DNA of 64,000 nt, from contig BSBM01000179.1 of the NCBI GenBank assembly GCA_027924585.1, positions 12,624,501-12,688,500 of the forward strand. The letters run 5' to 3'. The DNA comes from Larix kaempferi (lineage: Eukaryota > Streptophyta > Pinopsida > Pinales > Pinaceae). Shown here one piece after another: positions 34,084 to 46,575 of this stretch. Every line of letters begins with the position of its first letter. The stretch's first letter is position 1. Below the pieces are notes generated by a model. That model did no database searches and had not been told where the DNA came from. It was given only the letters and a program-made list of their open reading frames with translations. The position numbers and the translations under genes are program-made.

Positions 34084-36014
34084 ATGGAAACCTACGATGA
34101 ACAGTTGGACTATTCCTTTGACCCATTGAATGAGATGTAGATCTGGACACAAACACCTAGCACCGGGTGGCTTGATGTGGCGAGCACTGCTGGGTGTGGG
34201 CAGGTTGGGTTTTCATCTGGAGAGACCCATTTGGAATCTGGTTTTTCACCGTCAAATTTCTTAGCACTATCCCTTAGTCTCTATCCGTTAACCGATCCAT
34301 CCCCTCATTTTTCATCGGCATCTCCCCTGAAGGAGATGGTGGCACCCCTCTGGTCCTTTGATTAGGTGATTCAGGCCATTGAAGGCTCGGCGGTTGTGGG
34401 TAGAGGCACAGTTTCTGCATGCGATAACATTATTGGACCAGGTAAATCAAACCTTTTTTCATCGGATACGCTCCCTGGTCTGAATGTTGAAGGGCCAAAG
34501 GAAGAAACCGGTATAGGGTTTCTGGGGATTCACGAATAGCGTGGTTTTTCTAGTCCTTGTGTGGGCTCTGGTACCAGCTCCGAAGAGTGGGGAGGGTGTT
34601 CTTCTGATGATTCAACCCATCCGGCAAAGCATGGCAGGAAACATTGGTTGAAGCTGAGCAGGACAAAATACAATTACGCCCTAGGTGAAGATATTGAGTG
34701 ACATCAACTGGTCAAGATGACCAGTATAAATTTGGTTGGTAAGGCATTGGGAAGGTCGTTCTCTTTGCATACCATTGAGACCTGGGTGGCAGAGCACTGG
34801 GTTGTCCAGCTGGGATATACCCCTGAGGTAGTTGAATTAACTCGAAACTGGTTTGCTTTTAATTTTCAAAGAGAAGAACAAGCTAAATGGGTTCTAAATT
34901 CAAATTGGAGTTGGGATCATTATCTGGTTATGATCAAACCCTGGCATCCAATGTTTGATGCTAGCCATGAATGGTTGGATTTAGTCCCTATCTGGGTTCG
35001 GTTACCTAGTTTACCTCTTCATTACTGGTCGGCGAGGCACTTCAAAGGTATTGGGAACCTGATTGGAACTTATCTGGATGGTGATTATAGTTTCATGCAA
35101 ACTCGTCAGTGGAAGGTGGCACACATATTGGTTAATCTAAATATCAGGGAAGGCCTGGCACTGGATGTCACTCTTGGCTGGGGGCCCTATGCTTATGTTC
35201 AGAAAATTGATTATGAAAATGTTCCTTTTAGGTTCCATCGGTGCCATGCCTATGGAAAACCGGTTGCAGACTGTAAGCTACCCTTACGGCGGAGAAATGG
35301 TGGTGGTCACATAAATTCCATTGTTAAGGAGGCTCCTCCTTCTGTCGGCCATACATCAACAATTTCCCATCAGAATGTGGCTATTGAAGCTGACTTAGAG
35401 CATGGACCATCTCAAACTGTGGAGGCTCCTCCTTCTGTTGGTCTTGCAACTATTGAACCCTATCCTTTTATGGAGGTCAAAGCTGGCTTGGAAAAGGGAC
35501 CGGTTAGGGCTGCGACACATGAGGAAGGAACGACACTGGAATCAGTCCCTGTTGGGATTTCACCTTTGGCTACTTTCTTAGCCTCAAGGACTATGGCTGT
35601 GGGTATTCCTCAATCCATAAACCCCCTTTCCTTTCATTTTGTTTTAAATAATTTTTATTTGGAAAAAAAAAACTGGTTGGAGGCACTGAAAATTTTGACT
35701 ATCTCCCCCCTATTGACCCAGTGGAAAATTCTTGTTTTGCTCTTGACCCGTCATGCACTTTGTTAAGTCCATCGAATCCCGGTGTAATGCTTATTGACCT
35801 ACCCCCTAATCCTGATCCCTCCCCCGAAGAGGTTCTTTCTTATTCTTCCCCTACCAACTCTTCGGATTCCGGATATTTCTTACGATCCCTTACCAAGATT
35901 TACCCTGGGAGGCTAGGTGCTGGGGTGTGTAAACTGAGTAAAGGCCATGGAAGGAAATCTCATTTATCTAAGGCACAGTCCAAGGCCAAGATGGATTTGC
36001 TGGAAGGTAAATAG
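34084..36014 (+). pseudogene. LINE-2 ORF1 (DUF4283-like)
   Basis: The start at 34084 (METYDEQLDYSFDP) is the first ATG, and the frame continues, with stops at 34138, 34363, 34538 and 34699, to about 35,660. There a run of A (35661-35671) marks a frame slip to the frame ending at 36014. The DUF4283-like domain spans about 34,717-35,270, with WV..HW..QLGY, W....WSWDHYLVMIKPWHP, IWVRLPSLPLHYW and a Y...IDYENVPF strand. The following zinc knuckle is degenerate: the HRCHAYGKPVADC remnant lacks the first Cys and the His. A Pro/Ser-rich tail follows. Expected role: RNA binding in the LINE particle. Confidence 0.85.
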
Positions 36015-36061
36015 GTGACTATTGATCGGGCGCTTAGAGTGGTGCGTTCCCAGAAGAGGGG

Positions 36062-39000
36062 ATGCTAATGAAGGTAATGTCTTACAACTACCGGGGTCTA
36101 GCTGGTCCCCATAAAAGATCAGCATTGCATAGAGTGGTATCTCTTGAACACCCGGATATCATTCTACTTCAAGAAACTTTGGGTGAGGGTGTGGTGATTA
36201 AGTCTTTGTTAGAAAGTTAGTTCAATGGTTGGTATTTTGCTACTTTGGATGCTCGTGGTTGGTCTGGTGGTCTGGCTATTGGCTGGAATACAAGAATGGT
36301 GAAGTTTCATAACTTGTGGGGGATGGAATCCGTTCTGGGATTTTCATGCTTATCTCTTGATTTTGGCGATTTGTTCACTGTGGTAAATGTTTATGGTCCT
36401 TATTTGAACCGTATCCCCTTCTGCGATACTCTCCTCTCTAATCCGCTACTACTGGAAGGAAACCTCTTGTTAGGGGGTGATTTTAATTTATCTCTTGGCC
36501 CAGCAAAAGTTTGGGGCAGCAGAGCTCATTCTGACCCTTTGGCTGATTATTTCACTCACAAGTTGGTTAACCAAAATTTGATAGACATTGAGCCTACACT
36601 TCTTAAGCCTACTTGGAGGAATAACAGAACTGGAAAAAACCAGGTTGAGAAGCAGTTGGATAGATTTTTGGTTTCTGATTCTTTTGTGGACAGGAATTTC
36701 CTCATGAGGCAGTGGGTAGGTTCTAGGGGATCATCTGATCATTTCCCCATTTTTCTTGAACTCTGTTTGGGACCTACTAAACCTCCTGGACCTCTTAAGT
36801 TCAATAAAATTTGGTTAAAAGATGAGTCCTTTACTAACCTGGTTGGTTCTCTCTGGGTTCCTTTTAATCCTAGGGCTGCTCTATCTGCCTCAAATCAGTT
36901 TTCTGCTAATATCAAAAGGATTAAAGGACCGGTTAAGGCATGGGCTCATGATAAGAGAGGAAGAGATGACAAGGAATTGAAGCAGATTGAATTGGAACTG
37001 AGGTCTATTTTTTATTCTAGGATTGGGGGCCTGGGCTCGGTGGAGGAAAAGGCTCACCTTGTCTCGCTGGAAGGCAGGAGGAACTCGTTATTGCTGGAAA
37101 AAGAGGAAACGTGACGATTGAAGAGCAGGGCGGTATGGCTTGTAGTAGGCGATGAGAATACCAAATTTTTTCATGCTTATGCAAAAGGAAGAAAGGCGTC
37201 CAACACCATATGGATCCTTGAGGACTCAATGGGGGAAACTCAGACTTCATTTGATGGAATGGCTGGGGTGGGGGTACATCATTTCCAGACTCTTTTTAAA
37301 GCCCCTACACAGGTTATTGTTGCTGAAATTGTTAGGATGGCACAACTTTTTCCTCAGTTTGTTGAAGAGGAAGATAATCAGTCCTTGTTGGCAATTGTCA
37401 CAAAAGAAGAATTGAAGGGGGTCCTTCAGATCTTTCAGAAAGATAAAAGTCTGGGTCTGGATGGCTAGACTGTTGAATTTATTTTGGCACTATTTGAACT
37501 CATTGGGAATGACCTTTTACAGATGGTCGAAGATACAAGAATCTCTGGATGAATTCCAGCTGCCCTAAATTCTACCTTTATAGCCCTTATCCCTAAGACA
37601 TATAATTATTCCTCTCTTGGTGACTTCATACCCATATCCCTGTGCAATTGTGTGTATAAGGTAGTGTCCAAAATTATTGCCAGGCGACTGAAAGTCATAC
37701 TTTCCAAACATATCTCTGCGGAACAATTTGGGTTCCTGGAAGGTCGACAAATACATGAGGCTGTTGGTGTGGCTCAGGAGGGCATTCACAGTATGAAATC
37801 AAGGAAAATCAAAGGAGCTATTATCAAGATTGATTTGTCAAAAGCATATGACAAGGTGAGTTGGTTATATATTCATTTGCTTCTTACTCATCTGGGCTTT
37901 GTTGTGGATTTCATCAGGTGGATAATGAGTTGGATCTCTATGGTCTCATTTGCGGTTCTCATAAATGGGGCAGCCTCTCATTTCTTTCACTCGGAAATAG
38001 GTCTTCGTCAAGGATGTCCATTGTCACCCTTGCTTTTTCTGTTGGTAGCAGAAGGTTTAAGTAAGGCCCTGAAAAAAGCTTGTAGGGATGGCACACTCTG
38101 GGGTATTCAGGTGGCTCTGGATCTTTTTATCTCACATTTGATTTTTGTGGATGATATTCTCATTTTCTGCTCAGGTTCGCATGGTGATATAGAAACTCTT
38201 CAAGGTATCTTTCAACTCTTCTCAAAAGCTATTGGTATGGAGATTAATGAAAGGAAATATACCCTGTCAGTCCATTTATTAAGTGATAATGAGATTGTGG
38301 CCATTAGAAGTATTTTTCCTTATACTTTAATGTTTCTTGATGCTAGATTTAGCTACCTTGGGTTCCAATTAAAACCTAATGCTTATACCAAATAGGACTG
38401 GAACTGGATTATTGAGAAAATTCACAAAAGGTTGAAGGCATGGAGCCACAAATGGCTTTCGAGAGCAGGTAGGCTAGTCCTGGTGAAATCAGCTCTTGAG
38501 GCCATTCCTATATACTGGATGTCCCTTTCTTGGAACCCCAAAGGAACGTTGGAGAAAGCTCGGAAAATATGCTTTCGCTTCGTCTGGAGCGGCAAAGGAG
38601 ATTTTGTTTCCCCATGGGTTTGTTGGCAGAGAATCGCAATTCCCAAGGCCTTAGGAGCACGGGGACTGAAAAACATTCACCTTTTCTCTAAAGCTCTAGC
38701 AGCCAAAGGATCTTGGAGAATTTTAAAGACCAACAGTCTATGGACACGAGTTGTCATTCAGAAATACATTTCCCCTACAACAGTCATGGACTGGGTTCGA
38801 AATCTGGTTAAGTCACACCGAGGTGGATCTGTCATTTGGAAAGCTGTTGTAAATTCCTTCTTTGTTATTGGTGACCTATTGGCCTGGAACATTGGGAATG
38901 GACATTCTCTTCAGGTGGGGGAAGACCCCTGGTTTGGGAGCGAAGGCATACACATTTTATCAGATGGACTGATTGCATCACTCAGGGACTTGGGTTTCAT

Positions 39001-40120
39001 TTATCTATCTCAGCTTGCTACTCGAGCTTTGGATCATCCATGGACTCAATCTTGGATTGATGTCAACACTTTGGATTTATCGGTGGATGAACAGGATGAA
39101 TTAAGGATTTATTACAGGGCACTCATTCAATCTCAAATTCTCATCCGTGATAGGGAAGACTGTTTGGTCTGAGAAGGGGCTCCGAATGGCATCTTTTCTT
39201 CGAAGAATGGTTACATTAGTTTAAGTCATTTTATCAACTCCCGTGATTTGGTTTGGTGGTGGAATCCAATCTGGAAATTAAACTACCCTATGAAACAAAG
39301 ATTATTTATGTGGAATGTGCTCGAAAATTCAATTCCTACTTGGGATTATTTACAGAGAAAGAATCGGGTAGGACTGGGGTGGTGTATTTTATGCAAAGCA
39401 GCTGATGAAACCTGCCTACACTTATTTCTACAATGTCCATATACGGTGCAAGTATGGGCAGAATGCTCCCATATTTCAAATGTTCAGTATAATTGGGTGG
39501 GTGACACACTGTTTCAGGCATGGACTCTGTGGTGCAATGACCCTATTGGAAAATCTTATAAAGCTCTACCTTTAATGGTTGCTTGGGGGATATGGCTGGC
39601 TCAGAACAACCTGATATTCTCTGATAAACCGTGTACACCTGCTATCTCTGCCATACTCATATGTGGGTTCCTAACTGCCTATCCTCAACGTATTAGAGTT
39701 TCCAATCAGAGAGTTGTTATGGAATTAGACATTGATCGTTCGGTACCTTGGGGATTCTATGATGGCTCAGCTCAGGAAAATGTCTATGGGGGAGGGGCCA
39801 TATTACATCTCACGTTACCCCACTACTTTCACCTTTTCTGGGGTATGGGGGAGGGTGGAAATAACTATTGCTGAACTCATGAGCTTCAAACTACTCCTTA
39901 TGTTCGCCATTGAGACTGGTTGTCAAAACATCAATGTTTATGGAGACTCAATGAATGTTACTAATTGGTCACTTGGTATAAAACAATGTAGAGATCTTAG
40001 ACTTGCAAACATTCTACAGGACATTTGAGAACTACAGCACTCATTCTTACACTTTTCTTGCAGACATATATACAGGGAGAATAACAAGGAGGTGGACGAA
40101 GCTTCTAAAGTTGGCTAGGT
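36062..40120 (+). pseudogene. LINE-2 ORF2 (endonuclease, RT, zf-RVT, RNase H)
   Basis: The start at 36062 is followed by KVMSYNYRGLAGP. Endonuclease: ILLQET (36,160), VVNVYGPY (36,385), GGDFNLSLG (36,473) and SSDHFPIF (36,733). RT: HAYAKGRKASNTIW, LCNCVYKVVSKIIARRL, AEQFGFLEGRQIHEA, KIDLSKAYDKV, GLRQGCPLSPLLFLL, and the catalytic FVDD at about 38,143. zf-RVT runs 39,248-39,480 (CILCKAADETCLHLFLQC). RNase H has FYDGS (about 39,757), ELMSF, YGDSMN and a final KEVDEA. Stops: 36218, 37112, 37466, 37550, 38393, 39170. A frameshift lies near 39,850, inside RNase H. Confidence 0.9.
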
Positions 40121-40555
40121 CCTGGTAATGGGGGTTTGGAAGATAAAGGAATATCGTGAAGGGACACTCTATGAGTACTATCATCGGCCTTTTGTTGATG
40201 AATTGGATATACAAGATTAGCAGGACTGAGAACTTAAAATTTTGAGAAAACCACCAATCTTCCTTTTGTGATGATAATATGGAGACTTCTATTTACTGTT
40301 CTTTAAGTTTTTACTTGATGTATTAGGAGGCTCGGGGAGCCCCCATAGTTAGTACTTTTGCTTCTTTTTTTGTTTTTAAAAAATGGTGATGTTGAACACA
40401 CCAGACTGATGTAACGAAGACACTTCTTTTTACAGTACTGACACTTCTTAAGTGGGTATCCGCATGCATACTTGCATATACATAATGTAATTTTGTTCAC
40501 CTCTGCTGAAATAAAATTATGCTTTTTTTCTTGGGAAAAAAAAGGAACAAAATAA

Positions 40556-41249
40556 TGTCACATGATCCAATAATCAGTACAGTCAACAATGATGTTACAA
40601 TGGAGAGAATTCAAATCTTAGAGGATAATTCGAGTCTCAATCAATCTAGCATAGGAATTATTACCTCTATCAGTGCTCCGGAGCTCCCAAGCTCAATTAA
40701 ACTCAACCAAATCTCAGTTAACTGGAGACACAATCAGTTAAATTACCAAAAGTGGTGCATTAGTGAGTTTGGCATGCAAATCACTCAAAAAAGGGGGCAT
40801 GAGACCACAAACAATGGCCATCGGAGCATAAACTCCCCACAAGAGTCAGCTAACTCAGGTGGACTGAGCTAGAACATTGAGTTGGATCCCAAAATGTAGG
40901 GAACTAACTCAAGTGGTCCTAAAATGATGCATGCAGGGCACATTAGGTGGCTGATGGATCCTAGATGACATCTGCACACCACTAGGGTAAAATGACATCA
41001 TCGACTACTGGGAAAAAGAAATAATGTTAGGTAGGACAAGGATGGAGTATTAATTATCCTAATAAGTTTTCCTTTACTGTGCCCCTCAATGAAATGAGAG
41101 CTATAACCTCAATTACTCTTTGATCTACATGAACTATTAATTAGCTCATTCCATAATACAATAGATACATTTATGCATACACTTTCTTTCAGAAAGCAAA
41201 CAAATCACCCTAAGGTTCGAGAGCTATAGCCTGAGCTCCGATACTAATT
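40556..41249 (-). other. Interior of the large element, 5' part, with tRNA-Met-like primer site
   Basis: Next to the 5' LTR, the minus strand reads TAGTATCGGAGC at 41246-41235, which matches the tRNA-Met primer site TGGTATCAGAGC at 10 of 12 positions and lies three bases inside the LTR end. The rest of this 0.7-kb leader shows no coding signal. The open stretch on the plus strand at 40519-40872 crosses the LINE-2 boundary and is accidental. Confidence 0.65.
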
Positions 41250-44200
41250 TGTAACACACCCATACTTAATACACCATTTTTTTTTAAATAGTAAAATATA
41301 TTTATGCTCACTATCCACATGCATATTTCATATATGAAATCCTATAACAAATGAATAACAAACTGATTTGAATGCTTAAAAGATATACAAATAATTAGTT
41401 GAACCTTCAACTTAATCCATAAGACCCATAATTTATTTTAACAATGCATAGTATGACCTTGCAATAAAACTATTTACACAGTAAAACCTAAGCAGTAAGA
41501 ACCATGACATAGGAACTTCACATTATGGTTCTCCTAAATTATTTATGATAATAATTATTAATGTTTTTAGTGTAGGAAATTGGATATCCAATTCCCTACC
41601 CATACAACCCATGGTATTTAGCTTAATACAACCTATGGTTTTCAAGCATAAATACCATTCATGTAAGGAATATTAACAAAGCTAAATCTAAGCTTTGACA
41701 TAAACATCTTCGACATAAATAATATATTTCGACATAAATAAATATCTTCGACAATGTTGGCATATGGAATATGTTTATATTTATTTATTAAACAAAACTT
41801 AACGTTGACATAAATAAAACATATAACTTTGCACCCATATCAATACCAATAATATATTATTTTTACTAAATATGATTATTGGACCTTAATAAGTTGTCTT
41901 AGAAAATAATATTTCCAAATCTTTCCTTGTAAAAAACCATTCATAGGAACTTCGACACTATGTCATGAGCTGCGAAGGAGTGACACAGTGAGTGAGCTAC
42001 ATTCGACACAAGCATATAAAATTATGTCAAATATTTCCTTAAGACAAGGAAAATCAATATTTCCTCAAGATATTTAATTTCCTTATTATTAAAAAAAAAA
42101 GAAAAGAACTATATTCTTTTGTATACATATATTTGTATACTTACTGCATAGTAAAAGCATCAGGTTAAGTACGTAAGTAAATGGTAGTAAATACTTTGTA
42201 GGCATTGTACAATATGAATTTGGTAGTCATAACTTAGGAAATATAGTTTTATACTTAAACATTTCTCATTATATGCATTTTTCCATTTTATTAAGACAAA
42301 GGAAAATATTATTTCAACATAATCCTTTTAAGCTTACTAAGTGTATGGTAAGAATTGTCCTAAAAGTGTGAAGTGGGGTTTTCTAAAAAAAATTACCATT
42401 CATTCCAATGCATGGAATGAACTGCCCAGTTTGATTCACTAAAATATTGTATCACACATTTAAAACAAGAAAATAAAAACATTTATTCCCGACATGTTCC
42501 ATAAACTTACTTCAAAGTCAGCATTGCAACAAGTGCAAAGTGGGGTTTCCATAAATTAGTTAGGAAGACATTTTCCAATCTTTCTCAAACATAAAAGGTA
42601 AAGGACATATTATTTACTAATTCAACCCATTGAATTTTGTTTATAAACCCTTCAATTCCCAATACTAGTAAATTTAAAACTAATACCTCTCATGTTTGGC
42701 CCATGGTTTTTAAATTCAACTTATATTAGTTGCAAGACATAATATACAAGTTTTGGCACATGGAGGATGTGTTAAGGCAAACGAAACCTCATGTGGTTTT
42801 AAAATAAACAAAACTACTACACAAAATTGCCTGTTTTGAAATAAACTAAGATTACCACTTAATGCAAACACTTCTAACAAATCTAACACATAGTTTTGTT
42901 TTTAACTTACCTATTAAGATATAATAGGACATGAGCATTTATTGCCCAGTAAAACCTATGTGGATACTTGTTTCAAACATAACACTTGAACATTTAGGAA
43001 TTATTTTCTTCCAACTATATGAAAGTAAGAATATAATGCTTTATGAAATAAATTGTGTAAATAAACATTTCATTTAAATATTTTGAACTGTGCAGTGAAA
43101 CATGTCATTTAACTACATAGTTAATTAGCAATTCAACCCTTTGCAATAAAATTTAAGTATTTGCAAATAATGATGCAACTTAAGAAAAATTAACAAAATG
43201 AATGGGATTCCTACTTATTCCATTCATAATATTTTTATGGAATTATACTCTTTGACATATTTTCAATAAACATTTCAATTATAAATCCATAAATTTAAAC
43301 ACAAAACCATGGCAAATTTTTATCACAAATTTCTATTGAGAGTTAATAACACCATTCTCATGAAATAAACTTATCTCTTGAACACTTGAATTGGAAAATG
43401 TCCGTGTGGCTTCCATGATCCACCCAATCGTAGGTAATTCTATTCATTAATCTCTCAGCAGAAAACCACCCCCGAGATAAGACTTGTGTATTCACTAGAC
43501 AAACTTCTCACCAATTCCCAAACTTTTCCGAATTGACACTTGGCAATCAGGAAAATTGGATTGAATACCAATTCCATGCCAAATAGTGCAATTAACCTCC
43601 TTGATTTCCTTCTGATTGCACAACAGTGAAACAAATCACTACCATCTTTGCCTAGAAATCCACCAAGTCAGTTGCATACACCATTTTCCACTTCACTGGA
43701 ATGGCCAGAGACAAAATGGACAAAATTGCAGTATAAATCTATTAGCAAATTGGTTCACAAGTTCATGGATTGATATCGGTTTTCATTCTTGGATAATAAT
43801 TATCTCCTCTGCTCTCTCGGACATATCCAAGCATGGAAAATTCTCTCATAATTCAATCTTCTCCACCGTCTTCACACATAATGGTCACCAATTACTTTTC
43901 CCCTGCATGCATAAGTCCATACATGCAACTTGGAACCATGTGGGATCTCCCTCTCAGCCCACTTAATCATAATTACATAATAATTATGATTTTATAAATA
44001 TATTATAAATTCATTTGGGATTATGGATTAGGATAAACTTTAGGGACTTAAATATCTAATAGGGTCATAACATGGTCTCCCACCTAAGACATCTAACCCA
44101 CTTACTGTCTCTGGTGAATACACAAGTCCCCAATATTTTCAGCGTACTGCCTCAACTCAATTAGTTGTGGATTTTTAGTATTAATATTTACAAAGTACAA

Positions 44201-45691
44201 AATGTTTAGCCTTACAGACATCATAGACTATCATGTCCCCTCCCATCGATCCACGAAAGGAAGGGAACATGACTAACATTTATGAGGCTTTTACAAAAAC
44301 TCAGACCCATTCATCAAATTCATAGCAAAGAAAACACATGTGTGCAAATGCATATTCAAAATAATCACTTACACCAAAATTAAACTAGCCACACACATTT
44401 CACATGCATTCAACATATCAATAACAGTCTTCAAATAATTAAAACATTGCAGAAGTAAAACACAGAGAGAGAATATTTATCTAGATGTAATGTTGTCCCA
44501 AGAAATTAGCTTTGCACCTGCAACTTTGCACCCAGCTATAGGATAACTATGCTCATCAATATCTCAGCATAGTTTCCACCCCCGAGTTGGGCATGATTTC
44601 CACAAGGAATGGGGACACTCAAGCTCATGCACAACAAAGTGCACATAAGATCTAAGCCAAGCCATCTCATAGCTGGGTTTATCAAGCCAGATCTGAACCC
44701 TCTATTTTTGGATGCCTGCACTCAAACTCAATCCAAAGCAATGGATACCCATAACTCATACCACATCCTTCTCTCGCACACATAGCAAAAGACATATGTT
44801 GGGCATAGGGAAAACATTTTTAATATGGGATTGACAAACAATATGTCCATGGATTTTCCCCAAATCGTGGCCAGTCAAAAATGAATTGTGGGATGAAGAA
44901 ATAACCACAGGGAAGAAATCGATTTCTCCCACAAGTATGTGAGCATTTAGATGGCCAAAAATGACCTCTATGGACCCCCAAATCGATTTCCCCTCCTCCC
45001 CATTGTTATACAATACAAAAGCACCCTTCTTAGCTATAAAAATGAACGAACCCACAACAAAAACATGGAGGAAAACGCCCAGGAATCTCAGACTACATGA
45101 GAGAAAAAAAACCATGCATGAATAATGGCTTGGGAGCAAATTCATGGCTCTTTTCTTCCTTAAGAAGCCAAAAAATGAATTTCCCATACCCAAATTTGGA
45201 CAGCCATACCTATCCAACCCCAAAGCATTAACCATCTCAACCAAATCTTGGAAGAAATAAATGATTGGGGGCATAAGTCAAAATGGGTAGTTGAGGGTTT
45301 ATGGGTTCTCTCATTAACACTTGGATTGGCTTTATTGGCTCCAAGGGTTTGAATATTTCCCTCCCAATTCCTTATAAAAATCATGCCCCCATACTCTTGT
45401 TGCATTGCATAGCTAGTTGTTGGAAATTTTATTTAAAATATATGTTTACATCATATTTACATTTTCCATTGTGCCAAGCTAGCACACGATCCACATGCAT
45501 CAATTTTCAATTACCGCTACAAGAAAAAAAAAACGATGGTGGGGCCTTGGCCTTGGGCTCCTCACCACGATTTTATAATGATATTACAACATTTACATTT
45601 TAATATGATGGGGTCAAAATAGGGATATTACATAGACAATAATTACATCTTGGCATAACCAGACTAGGGGTTCCAAACCGAGGGTGTTACA
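41250..45691 (-). repeat. 5' LTR of the large element, interrupted by a solo LTR
   Basis: Plus-strand ends TGTAACACACCC and GAGGGTGTTACA. It is colinear with the 3' LTR at 17702-29455 and supplies the empty-site sequence for the Copia A insertion (about 43,640-43,680). The 1404-bp solo LTR at 44229-45632 is flanked by TAGAC. Confidence 0.88.
44229..45632 (-). mobile_element. Solo LTR (1404 bp), TSD TAGAC
   Basis: Same family as 23852-25162. Ends are TATCATGTCCCC (a mutated TGTAATGTCCCC) and AGGGATATTACA. Flanks TAGAC at 44224-44228 and 45633-45637. The uninterrupted site in the other LTR (29,393-29,408) reads ATCATAGACAATAATTAC. It is more diverged at the ends than the other solo copy, so probably older. 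Confidence 0.92.
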
Positions 45692-46575
45692 TCTTACTTC
45701 AAAGCTTATAAGACAATTGGGGGTTTATTGTTAGAGGGAAAGTCTAAAGATTTGAATCAAAATTTAGTAGTCTTAAATGTGTATGGACTCTATAAAGATA
45801 GAGAAGTGTTCTGGGATGCTCTTGATCATGGTGGAATTTTAAAAATTCCTAATTTGATAATCACAGGTGACCTCAACTTTACTCTCTCGGTCTTTTTGAT
45901 TTGGGGGTCTTCAGCTCACCCTGATGAATTATCGGATTATTTATGCAATTTGCTTTAGCATTTGAATTTGGTATATGTCCTCCCTTTAAGAATGGATCCT
46001 AGCTGGAGTAATAAACGAAGTGGTTCTAAAGGAATTAGCAAAAGACTTGATCGATTCTTTATTGCAAAATCGTTGATAAATTCTCTCCAGAAATTCAGAT
46101 CATGGATTGAATTTTCAACAATATCGGATCATCATGCTATTATTCTCCAGATTGATGGATTTATCACAAAGAAAAATTATCCATTCAAATTCAATAGTAC
46201 CTAGTTGCAAGATTCTGATTTATGTTCTTTAGTTAGAATCTTCTGGTTATCTTCTATAGTTCCAGAGGATCTTAACCTGATGGAAGTTCTGATATTTAAG
46301 TTAAAAGGTCTAAAGCAAAAAACTATTGAATGGGAAAAACACAAGAAGGATAAGGATAGGGCTGAGTTGAGGAAGATTGAATCTCAATTGAGGGATATCT
46401 TCAAACTCAATTCGGATGGGATATTTACAGAAGAATAAAAATTGGAATTACAGAATTTGGAGGAAAAACATTCCTTTCTTTTGAGGCAGGAAGAAAATTC
46501 TTGGAGATTGAAAAGTAGAGCTACTTGGGTAGCGTTGGGGGACAAAAATACAATTTTTTTTCCTAAATATGCTTC
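45692..46575 (+). pseudogene. LINE-1 ORF2, C-terminal part of endonuclease and linker
   Basis: The frame resumes as SYFKAYKTIGGLLLEGK, then VVLNVYGLYKDREVFWDAL (45,770), IITGDLNFTLS (45,860), KRLDRFFIAKSL (46,040) and ISDHHAIILQ (46,125). These are the nuclease motifs expected after GWN at 17682. Stops occur after LCNLL (about 45,958), FNST (about 46,203) and near 46,437. The linker with the LKSRATWVALGDKNT segment runs to the Gypsy derivative at 46576 and continues at 50716. Confidence 0.85.

Larger units (their letters stand above)
33900..40542 (+). mobile_element. LINE-2: full-length L1-type LINE (6.64 kb), 13-bp TSD
   Basis: It is flanked by AGGAACAAAATAA at 33887-33899 and 40543-40555, with an 8-A run just before the right copy. 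It contains ORF1 (34084-36014) and ORF2 (36062 to about 40,120) in the usual order. It was inserted antisense to the large LTR element whose interior it occupies. It is better preserved than LINE-1: ORF1 keeps one frame with four stops plus one slip, and ORF2 keeps one frame with six stops and one late frameshift. Confidence 0.93.
17702..45691 (-). mobile_element. Large LARD-like LTR retrotransposon (about 11.3 kb native), nested in LINE-1
   Basis: The LTRs are 17702-29455 (3' LTR, 3184 bp without its Copia insert) and 41250-45691 (5' LTR, about 3.03 kb without its solo-LTR insert). They align colinearly over their whole length. A polypurine tract adjoins the 3' LTR at 29456-29469, and a tRNA-Met-like primer site (10 of 12 matches) adjoins the 5' LTR at 41235-41246, so the orientation is minus. 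After removal of LINE-2, about 5.1 kb of interior remains, without gag, protease, RT or integrase motifs on either strand. The element is therefore non-autonomous, resembling the LARD class. No 5-bp TSD is present: flanks are ACCAG and TCTTA. Confidence 0.85.

Noticed and set aside
40519-40872. 117-codon plus-strand ORF
   Set aside because: It begins in the LINE-2 tail and crosses the insertion boundary into older DNA, so it cannot be an ancestral gene.
17702-45691. Reading the two large repeats as separate solo LTRs
   Set aside because: The PPT adjoins the inner side of one and a primer-site-like sequence the inner side of the other, and both outer flanks are the same LINE-1 frame, which fits one element.
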